A DNA stretch of 37,796 bases from JAYTUJ01 sp043744615 (GTDB taxonomy: Bacteria; Patescibacteriota; Minisyncoccia; Phycocordibacterales; CAIRYW01). This document shows, piece by piece, positions 31,545 through 36,911 of this stretch. Made by a program: the position numbers and the translations under genes. The number at the start of each line of letters is the position of its first letter. The stretch's first letter is position 1. The notes under the pieces are model-generated. The model was not told the origin of the DNA, did no database searches, and saw nothing but the letters and a program-made list of their open reading frames with translations. Where the stretch lies: NCBI GenBank assembly GCA_043744615.1, contig JAYTUJ010000005.1, positions 1 to 37,796 on the forward strand, written 5' to 3'.

Positions 31545-32071
31545 GTGCTATCCGAGTTAAATATCTTATATTCGCTCTTGTAGATTCATATTTTGCAGTA
31601 ATCTTCTTTTCAGAGAGAGCGGCCCAACTTCTTCCGTTTCTTATTGCTCCATTTGTGTTTATCTTATTTCTGGCCTTTTTCCAAAATCCCCAATCATTTA
31701 TTAAACAGTGGAATAGCTGGTTTGCTCAGATATTGAAATTCTCTTTTCTTCTCGTCGGAGCATACATCTTTTTCAAAGTGGGACACTTTCCGATGTTAAA
31801 CGATTTTCTAGTCAAAACTTCAAATGAACACACCGTGCTCATGGCAGGAAGGTCAGAATCACTGTTATTTGTTTTTCTTGCAATATTCTCTCAAATCGGA
31901 TTTATTATCGGCATCATCTTCAATTTACTCGCTTTCTCATTCCCAAACAAATTTAGCGATAATACAAAGGATTACACCATGACTTTTTTCATGGCATTAA
32001 TCCCCACAATAATCTTTACTCTTATCTTTATACTTGGTCTTCCATATATCGGCTCAATAGTTGCTCGATAA
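31541..32071 (+). CDS. Four-helix membrane protein, unknown (176 aa)
   Basis: Hydrophobic segments at approximately 8-25, 28-50, 66-85, 106-130 and 145-170, with short loops. The N-terminus SAIRVKYLIFALVDSYFAVIF begins directly in a helix. No conserved motif is recognised. The start codon overlaps the TGA of the upstream 27-codon frame, so the annotated start may be an artefact of a frameshift. It is the first protein-coding gene after the decayed tRNA-Ser(ACU) element and is on the plus strand like the rest of the island. Confidence 0.6.
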   Translation: MSAIRVKYLIFALVDSYFAVIFFSERAAQLLPFLIAPFVFILFLAFFQNPQSFIKQWNSWFAQILKFSFLLVGAYIFFKVGHFPMLNDFLVKTSNEHTVLMAGRSESLLFVFLAIFSQIGFIIGIIFNLLAFSFPNKFSDNTKDYTMTFFMALIPTIIFTLIFILGLPYIGSIVAR

Positions 32072-32185
32072 TTAGTTTATCTCAAGAATTCCACACACCT
32101 CATCAAAACCTCAAAATGAGGCTAAAATATCCTTGCGGTGCCTCACCACTCTAATACTGAATCCACGATGTCCGCCAAGAGAATT

Positions 32186-32194
32186 TGCTATAAT
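32186..32194 (+). promoter_or_regulatory. Perfect extended -10 before the Nudix-like gene
   Basis: TGC-TATAAT, an exact consensus with a TGN extension, is followed by 6 nt and the ATG at 32201. There is no room for a ribosome-binding site, so a leaderless transcript is predicted. No -35 is recognisable. It also decides the start: the longer frame from 32138 would begin upstream of this promoter. Confidence 0.65.
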
Positions 32195-32200
32195 TACTAC

Positions 32201-32632
32201 ATGAACCAAGAACCACAAAACATTCCTACTAAAATCCTTATTATTGGGAATATCAAAAAAGATGACTCTGTTTTAATGAGAAAAAAGTTCGTGGGTTCTA
32301 AACCTTATGAAGAAACATGGTACTCATTCGGCGCTGAATTTATTCCTGGCGAAGAACCCTTAAAAACCTTTAAGGATTTTATAAAAGCTTTTGTGGGCAT
32401 TAACATCTCTCCAACAAAACAATTATCTTGGGACACAGAAACAAAGGAAGATCATGACGGAGTTCTTAAACAATTTGTTTACCTAAATGCAGAATTCGAG
32501 TATGTATCTGGAGAATTGATTGTACCGGAAAATTTAGAAAAAGTTGAATGGATTCCAATTCAGAATCTTTCTCAACTAGATATTGTTCCCCCTTCGATAG
32601 TCTTGTTCAAAAAGCTTGGGTACTTAAAATAA
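32201..32632 (+). CDS. Nudix-fold protein with a destroyed Nudix box
   Basis: 143 residues. Overall it reads like a Nudix protein: ILIIGNIKKDDSVLMRKK at the start, WYSFGAEFIPGEEPLKTFKDF in the Nudix-box position, a beta-rich middle, and LEKVEWIPIQNLSQLDIVPPS at the end, which matches the usual 'EWf.ldEL..ld.fP'. In the box the catalytic REUxEE is replaced: Arg by Asp59, Glu by Phe60 and the two metal-binding Glu by Ala63-Phe64. Hydrolase activity is therefore unlikely, and a binding or regulatory role is inferred. The gene is a single orphan in the tRNA-rich island, and its 3' end abuts and overlaps a truncated toxin fragment on the other strand. Confidence 0.7.
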   Translation: MNQEPQNIPTKILIIGNIKKDDSVLMRKKFVGSKPYEETWYSFGAEFIPGEEPLKTFKDFIKAFVGINISPTKQLSWDTETKEDHDGVLKQFVYLNAEFEYVSGELIVPENLEKVEWIPIQNLSQLDIVPPSIVLFKKLGYLK

Positions 32633-32776
32633 ATCAGCAACCTTTCCGTTCATTTCATATCCAATATTTTGACTTAAACTTATCCACCAAATTTCACCTT
32701 CTTTAAAATAAATAGTGTTTATTTTTAAATCAATCGTCTTTTTCTTTTCATTCCAAATATCAAAGTCTTTTTCCAT
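32624..32776 (-). pseudogene. N-terminal fragment of a PemK/MazF-like toxin
   Basis: 50 codons on the minus strand: FDIWNEKKKTIDLK, then YFKEGEIWWISLSQNIGYEMNGK, then an early stop. The pattern 'W...K...d......f.eGEIWW..LG.NvG.E.dGK' is the N-terminus of the PemK/MazF family found in Patescibacteria. The catalytic remainder (normally RPVLV and onward) is missing, replaced by the 3' end of the convergent Nudix-like gene, whose stop it overlaps. No antitoxin is visible. The fragment is probably left over from an insertion or deletion. Confidence 0.6.
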
Positions 32777-32856
32777 ACACCGAAGAATACTTGATGATTT
32801 ATGAAATAAATTAGAAAAATATATAAAATATAGTAAATATGCTAAAGTAACGTCAC

Positions 32857-32946
32857 GGAGAGATGGATGAGTGGTTTAAATCAACAGTTTACTAAACTGT
32901 CGACCCTTAACAGGGTCCGCGAGTTCGAATCTCGCTCTCTCCGCCA
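32857..32946 (+). tRNA. tRNA-Ser with anticodon ACU, CCA encoded
   Basis: A complete class II cloverleaf. The acceptor GGAGAGA pairs with TCTCTCC, the discriminator is G and CCA is encoded. The D-stem is GAT/ATC. The anticodon arm is ACAGT-TTACTAA-ACTGT, giving anticodon ACT. The variable arm is GACCC/GGGTC and the T-arm GCGAG-TTCGAAT-CTCGC. The -10-like TGC-TAAAGT lies 8 nt upstream. A34 at this position is very unusual for a bacterial serine tRNA. The anticodon arm ACAGTTTACTAAACTGT is itself a palindrome. Confidence 0.88.
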
Positions 32947-32997
32947 AGAAAATAAAGTATCGAGCATGACCCGAGTACCTAGTTTTCAAGTAAATAT

Positions 32998-33357
32998 ATG
33001 AATCTACAAGAACTTATAAAAGAATATAAAGAACAGGTGGTGATTTGTTCAAATATCGATTATTCAAACAAAGATTCAGTAAAGTCTAACAATAAAGGTG
33101 TGGATAGGATGTATCAGATTGTCGATACGATTCACTCTCAGTTTGGTGTTGAAGGGCTTCATGAATTCGCTCACCTGCTTGATCTAGTAGAAAACGAAAC
33201 AAATGTTTGGGTTGCGGTGCACATTGTCGAAAAGATGAATCCTGATTCAAAGAGAAAAGAGGAGGCACTATCCATCATTAGAAAAGTTGCTGACAGGAAT
33301 ACTGCCCAAGGTTTGGGATTCCGGCACTGGCTAAAGAATCATGGAGAAGAACTTTAA
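32998..33357 (+). CDS. DUF2019-like small helical protein (possible immunity-type)
   Basis: 119 residues, predicted all-helical. The pattern KSNNKGVDRMYQIVDTIHSQFGVEGLHEFAHLLDLVENETNVWVAVHIVEKMNPDSKRKEEALSIIRKVADRNTAQGLGFRHWLKN follows DUF2019: a helix with an N-x-x-x-D/R element, 'L..H....VW.A...L....ee.A...L..ia....g.gf.a...L..w'. DUF2019 proteins are HEAT-like and are often found as immunity proteins beside polymorphic toxins. No toxin partner is next to it, although a PemK fragment lies upstream. It is the first gene after the intact tRNA-Ser(ACU). No Shine-Dalgarno sequence is seen. Confidence 0.6.
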   Translation: MNLQELIKEYKEQVVICSNIDYSNKDSVKSNNKGVDRMYQIVDTIHSQFGVEGLHEFAHLLDLVENETNVWVAVHIVEKMNPDSKRKEEALSIIRKVADRNTAQGLGFRHWLKNHGEEL

Positions 33358-33469
33358 ATCTACACTGACCCACATACCTTGTTTCAATTTCTAAAATATT
33401 CCTAAAATACCCTTACAAGGCTTGAGGTGGTGGGTACTTAACCCACATGGCCCGCCAATAATAATCAAC

Positions 33470-34357
33470 ATGTTATTACAGCCTAGTGTAAATGATTTAT
33501 CTGAAAAGATATATGACATATTAAATCAGAGAACTTTCAGAAACGGTCCACTTCCAGATAAAAAACGTAAAGATCTTGTTCTGGCAAATATTACAGAGAA
33601 AGTTGAAAAAAATCTTCCTGTACAATTCCTTCAGTTTTGGGGAGGGAGTAAAAATATTAACCTTCCTATAGAGTGCGCAGATTTATGTGAAGAAGCTACA
33701 TTAAAACAACTTTCAAAAATTAACGAAGCGGTAAAGAAGGTGTACAGTCCGGGTTTACATTTTCATATTATCCCAGGTGACAGGCGCGTACAACTTGCTA
33801 ATAATATTCCAAAAGAAAGAACTGAAATTTATGTAAATTCTTTAACAGCGATGACAGAAAAATTCGGAGATTTATTTAAAGTTACTCCGGTTTCCGTACT
33901 TTATGATAAAAAAGGAAGTCTATTTGAAGAAAATTACAAAAGAGCACAAAAAGATTTTGGCGATAAAATAGCAAAAACAAGTAACATTTCAAAACTGCAA
34001 AAAGGAGCGAAAAATAATGTTAATACTAAAAACAATATGTTGGAAGAAATTCCTCAAACAGACTTTCAAGCTGCGCTGAATTATTCTTTAGTTAGAGCAT
34101 CAGAAGAAAAAACACAAATATTTGAAGAATTCAAAGATTATATACGAGCATATTTTGTTAAAGTAATTCCCTTTTATGAACAGATCTCACTATACTTTGA
34201 TGACATACCGGAAACGCAACCACTACTTGATAGAGCACTATTCTTTTATACAGGAAGAAAAGGTAACATAACCCAACCATGGCAAGCTATTGGTAAACAA
34301 GAAGGTGATGAAGTATTATTTTTAAGCCAAAAAAAGTTAGAGACGCACCTTTTGTAA
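33470..34357 (+). CDS. Uncharacterised 295-aa protein (weak resemblance to isocyanide-synthase-like family)
   Basis: I start it at ATG 33470 (LLQPSVNDLSEKIYDIL) because the longer frame from 33422 begins inside a hairpin-forming, non-coding-looking segment. The region ADLCEEATLKQLSKINEAVKKVYSPGLHFHIIPGDRRVQLANNIP has the shape of PvcA/DIT1-type proteins (an Asp-rich helix, then 'Y.PG..v.i..DgR'), but the usual conserved catalytic residues are not clearly present. The second half is helical and charged. The protein is soluble, with no signal peptide. It could belong to a family of hypothetical proteins in CPR and phage genomes. Function not assigned. Confidence 0.55.
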   Translation: MLLQPSVNDLSEKIYDILNQRTFRNGPLPDKKRKDLVLANITEKVEKNLPVQFLQFWGGSKNINLPIECADLCEEATLKQLSKINEAVKKVYSPGLHFHIIPGDRRVQLANNIPKERTEIYVNSLTAMTEKFGDLFKVTPVSVLYDKKGSLFEENYKRAQKDFGDKIAKTSNISKLQKGAKNNVNTKNNMLEEIPQTDFQAALNYSLVRASEEKTQIFEEFKDYIRAYFVKVIPFYEQISLYFDDIPETQPLLDRALFFYTGRKGNITQPWQAIGKQEGDEVLFLSQKKLETHLL

Positions 34358-34644
34358 TTATCTTATTTTCTTTTTACGGAAGATGCCTTTCAAACTAGAA
34401 CAATTTATTTCTGCGCACCTCCTTTTGTCTCGATTGAAAGGGGGGTGGCAATTTGTCCCCACCCTTTGCCAAGTTCGCCATCACGTAGTCTCATTTTCTT
34501 GATGTAGTCGGATACGTTGGGTGTCTGAGTAAGGACCTCTACAACATCGTTTATGGCAAAATACCACTGTTCATCGTGCCACGTACGACGGACTTCTTTT
34601 TCCTCAAATAACACTATTTCTTTTTTTGTAGTTGATTTTTTCAT
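34358..34644 (-). pseudogene. Frameshifted, truncated BRO-N/antirepressor-like gene
   Basis: The first 79 codons (34405-34644) read KEIVLFEEKEVRRTWHDEQWYFAINDVVEVLTQTPNVSDYIKKM and on to IETKGGAQK, a clear BRO-N domain of the type used by phage antirepressors and DinD-like proteins in Parcubacteria. The frame stops right after GGAQK. Skipping two bases restores the expected continuation NCSSLKGIFR (AAT TGT TCT AGT TTG AAA GGC), which fits the loss of one base from AAA TTA AAT. Eight or so codons later it stops again, against the neighbouring gene. The gene is therefore disrupted; it marks past phage or mobile DNA. Confidence 0.75.
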
Positions 34645-34741
34645 ACTGTTATTTATTGCTCGTTACTTTAATAAACGTCGTATTTTGATGATACTATAAA
34701 CCCACATGAATTGCTCCCTACCTTTACGATCTAATAAAAAA

Positions 34742-34766
34742 CCACCTCGCTTTTTTGGCGAGGCGG
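34742..34766 (-). terminator. Terminator after the 113-aa hypothetical gene
   Basis: CCACCTCGC and GCGAGGCGG form a nine-pair stem (one G-U) around a T/G-rich loop. Reading the minus strand it is followed by TTTTTTATT. It lies about 45 bp after the stop of the gene at 34810-35151. Confidence 0.75.
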
Positions 34767-34809
34767 TCTTGAATAAAAGTGTCTTTCAACACGATTGGTT
34801 TGCGATAAT

Positions 34810-35151
34810 TTACGATTTTTTTGCAGCAACAAGTGTGTGTCCACTAAAGAGCCACGTGAGTGGAATATGTCCGGGTGACCAACCATACGAAGTGATTTCA
34901 TATACCGCAACACACTGTTTACCATCTTTTTGCTCGATAATCGACGGAAACACAATGAGTGTGCACTCAGGTATTTCTTTAGTCAGAGCCTTAATAGTGT
35001 CGCGGTTCAGATATTTATAATCACAAATGGTAACAGGTTCATATTCTTGATGATCAAGCTTTTCTCGAGCTCGACGTACAAAAAAATTTCCAGAAAATTT
35101 ATCCTTGGGATAAAAGACAGAAACGAGTTCAATGTTGTCTTGTAGCTTCAT
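34810..35151 (-). CDS. Hypothetical soluble protein (113 aa)
   Basis: Not recognised. It is predicted mixed alpha/beta with no signal peptide or membrane segment. Features are an N-terminal NIELVSVFYPKD strand, a basic stretch FFVRRAREKLDHQEYEPVTICDYKYL, and a C-terminal VYEITSYGWSPGHIPLTWLFSGHTLVAAKKS rich in Trp and Gly. It contains two or three cysteines. It is transcribed alone, with a good terminator downstream, which supports it as a real gene. Base composition is slightly richer in G/C than its neighbours, possibly a transferred gene. No function is proposed. Confidence 0.6.
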   Translation of the reverse strand: MKLQDNIELVSVFYPKDKFSGNFFVRRAREKLDHQEYEPVTICDYKYLNRDTIKALTKEIPECTLIVFPSIIEQKDGKQCVAVYEITSYGWSPGHIPLTWLFSGHTLVAAKKS

Positions 35152-35268
35152 AATATTAGTAAGTTTGATTGTGTGGTATTGGTGTTAATTGTTTGGAATC
35201 TTAATTTTATTATTTTACATACAAAACTCTGACGTTCGTCAGAAAATCGTAAATTATAAAAGAACAAA

Positions 35269-35297
35269 AAACCAGCTCTTGGGTGAAGAGCTGGTTT
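35269..35297 (-). terminator. Rho-independent terminator of the 31-codon transcription unit
   Basis: AAACCAGCTCTT / AAGAGCTGGTTT forms a 12-bp stem with a five-base loop. On the minus strand it continues into a T run (TTTTTTG). It lies about 25 nt after the stop of the small ORF at 35323-35418. Confidence 0.8.
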
Positions 35298-35322
35298 GTA
35301 TTTCAAAATTATCTTAAAGTCA

Positions 35323-35418
35323 TTATTTTGATACACAAATCAACCCTTCATTCGTTATGTAACGAATACTAAGAAGGGCGACCGACTTTTTTAATTGTGT
35401 ACCTGAAAACAATTTCAT
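35323..35418 (-). CDS. Tiny leaderless ORF (31 aa) or small RNA
   Basis: The minus strand reads MKLFSGTQLKKSVALLSIR, then YITNEGLICVSK, then TAA. The ATG lies 7 nt after a TACTAT -10 with a consensus TTGACA -35 at 17 bp, so transcription would start on or next to the ATG. A strong terminator follows. The coding stretch also contains a nested hairpin, CCCTTC...GAAGGG around ATTCGTTA/TAACGAAT (35344-35376). The product could be a small peptide, or the transcript of about 140 nt could be a regulatory RNA. No family is recognised. It is divergent from the Nudix hydrolase gene. Confidence 0.45.
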   Translation of the reverse strand: MKLFSGTQLKKSVALLSIRYITNEGLICVSK

Positions 35419-35425
35419 TGAGTAA

Positions 35426-35454
35426 ATAGTATTATTTGAAGGGTGTTTTGTCAA
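35426..35454 (-). promoter_or_regulatory. Strong sigma70-type promoter of the 31-codon unit
   Basis: On the minus strand: -35 TTGACA (35449-35454, exact consensus), a 17-bp spacer, and -10 TACTAT (35426-35431). This is the best -35/-10 pair in the window. Confidence 0.8.
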
Positions 35455-35485
35455 TTTTATGTATAAAAAGTCTATAAATTACATG

Positions 35486-35501
35486 TTGTATTTGATACAA
35501 T
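35486..35501 (+). promoter_or_regulatory. Dyad and -10 box upstream of the Nudix hydrolase
   Basis: TTGTAT-TTG-ATACAA is a perfect dyad (35486-35500). It overlaps the -10-like TACAAT (35496-35501), which ends 6 nt before the ATG at 35508. It may be an operator overlapping a leaderless promoter. Confidence 0.4.
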
Positions 35502-35507
35502 TAACCT

Positions 35508-35933
35508 ATGAAAAAATATACTGTTGGTTTTATATTCAATTCTACTCTCGACAAAGTTTTACTTATTCACAAAAATCGACCCGATTGGCAAGCAGGAAAA
35601 ATTAATGGTCCAAGGGGAAAGTTTGAAGAGGGTGAAGACGGCTTTGACTGTATTGTTCGGGAAATTCGTGAAGAAACAAGTTTAGAAACCAAAAAAGAAG
35701 ATTGGGTGTACACAGGAAATATTTTTACCGATGTAATGAGTGTAGAATTTTTTGCACATATCCACAAAGGATCTGTTGATGATATAAAAAATATGACTGA
35801 TGAACCAGTTGAATGGTTTAATGTTTCTGCCCTACCGCAAAATACAATTAATAATATTCCGTGGCTTGTTTTAATTTCACTCGACAAACTAAAACATAAT
35901 GAATTCGAAAATTTTAGTATTAAATATAACTAA
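35508..35933 (+). CDS. Nudix hydrolase (MutT/8-oxo-dGTPase-like)
   Basis: 141 residues with a complete Nudix box, GKFEEGEDGFDCIVREIREETSL, where REIREE occupies residues 51-56. It starts with a beta strand (YTVGFIFNSTLDKVLLIHKNRPDW) and the C-terminal part has DEPVEWFNVSALPQN, typical for MutT-like enzymes. It probably cleaves a nucleoside diphosphate derivative; 8-oxo-dGTP is a plausible substrate given that the next gene is a MutY-like glycosylase, but this is inference. No Shine-Dalgarno sequence is seen; a -10 lies 6 nt before the ATG. Confidence 0.9.
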   Translation: MKKYTVGFIFNSTLDKVLLIHKNRPDWQAGKINGPRGKFEEGEDGFDCIVREIREETSLETKKEDWVYTGNIFTDVMSVEFFAHIHKGSVDDIKNMTDEPVEWFNVSALPQNTINNIPWLVLISLDKLKHNEFENFSIKYN

Positions 35934-35959
35934 ACAATAACTAAACACTTTTTGTCTGT

Positions 35960-36904
35960 ATGCCGACTCCCCTTGAAATAAAAAAATTTAAACAAAAAAT
36001 TTTATCGTACTATAAAAAGAATAAACGGGTCATGCCGTGGCGTGATATTAGTGACCCATACAAGATTTTGGTGTCTGAGATTATGCTTCAACAAACACAA
36101 GTTACTCGGGTACTTGTTAAATATAAAGAATTTTTGGCAAAATTTGGGACTGTGCAAAAATTAGCGTCTGCTCCCCTGTCGGATGTTCTTATTGTATGGA
36201 AAGGCTTGGGTTACAATCGCCGTGCAATTTTTATTCACAAAACAGCACAAGCGATTGTATCTGAGTATAATGGAAAGTTTCCAAATAAAACTGAAGAATT
36301 ATTAAAACTTCCAGGAATCGGACAATCAACAGCAGGTGCGTTAATGGCATTTGCATTTAATAAGCCAGTAGTCTTTATTGAAACAAATATTCGAAGCGTG
36401 TTTATACATGAATTTTTTTCTCAAAAAGAATCCGAAAAAGATTCACCTAAAATTTCACAGAAAATTCATGACTCGCAAATTTTACCACTGATCGAAAAAA
36501 CGATAACTGGGGCGAATGGAATAAGTGATGCAAGTCACAAAAACCCTCGCGATTGGTATTATGCATTATATGACTACGGCACAATGCTTAAACAGACACT
36601 AAAAAAATCTGCTGGGGTCTCTGGAAATCCAAGCCAAAAAAGTGCTCATTATAATAGACAGTCTAAGTTTGAAGGCTCGAAGCGTCAGCTTCGAGCCCAC
36701 ATCCTTTCATATATTCTTGAACAAAAACAAAGCAAAACTTTATTAACAATCTCTACAATTGAAAAAGCCTACAAAACCATGTGGGTGAAACATATATCTT
36801 TGCAAAACAAAAAAATCACATACACGATAAAATCAATCGTCGAAGAACTCGCCAATGAAGGCTTCTTTTTTCTTAATGGGCAGTATATTAAATTAACGGT
36901 ATAA
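35960..36904 (+). CDS. MutY-like adenine DNA glycosylase lacking the Fe-S cluster
   Basis: 314 residues of the HhH-GPD superfamily. WRDISDPYKILVSEIMLQQTQVTRV (catalytic Glu40) and the hairpin LPGIGQSTAGAL (117-128) are typical of MutY, which removes adenine opposite 8-oxoG. Two departures are visible. The catalytic Asp position reads Glu141 (FIETNIRSVF). There is no cysteine anywhere, so the C-terminal [4Fe-4S] motif is absent. The segment NPSQKSAHYNRQSKFEGSKRQLR replaces it, followed by a winged-helix-like end and no Nudix-like 8-oxoG domain. It could recognise a different base lesion. It is 26 bp after the Nudix gene and overlaps the DedA promoter. Confidence 0.88.
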   Translation: MPTPLEIKKFKQKILSYYKKNKRVMPWRDISDPYKILVSEIMLQQTQVTRVLVKYKEFLAKFGTVQKLASAPLSDVLIVWKGLGYNRRAIFIHKTAQAIVSEYNGKFPNKTEELLKLPGIGQSTAGALMAFAFNKPVVFIETNIRSVFIHEFFSQKESEKDSPKISQKIHDSQILPLIEKTITGANGISDASHKNPRDWYYALYDYGTMLKQTLKKSAGVSGNPSQKSAHYNRQSKFEGSKRQLRAHILSYILEQKQSKTLLTISTIEKAYKTMWVKHISLQNKKITYTIKSIVEELANEGFFFLNGQYIKLTV

Positions 36905-36905
36905 T
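36900..36905 (+). promoter_or_regulatory. Perfect -10 box overlapping the mutY stop, before dedA
   Basis: TATAAT overlaps the TAA stop of the MutY-like gene and is followed by 6 nt and the dedA ATG at 36912. Neither a Shine-Dalgarno sequence nor a good -35 is seen. A leaderless start is predicted. Confidence 0.55.
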
Positions 36906-36911
36906 CTGTAC

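Noticed and set aside
32683..32691. DnaA-box-like TTATCCACC
   Set aside because: It has a mismatch at the last base and lies within the toxin fragment's codons for Trp-Trp-Ile.
35148..35336. 62-codon minus-strand frame covering the terminator and hairpins
   Set aside because: It runs through the terminator at 35269-35297 and conflicts with the better supported 31-codon unit.
36674..36697. Palindrome in the MutY-like gene as an inserted palindromic element
   Set aside because: The encoded FEGSKRQLR segment looks family-conserved, so the palindrome is built from normal codons rather than inserted.
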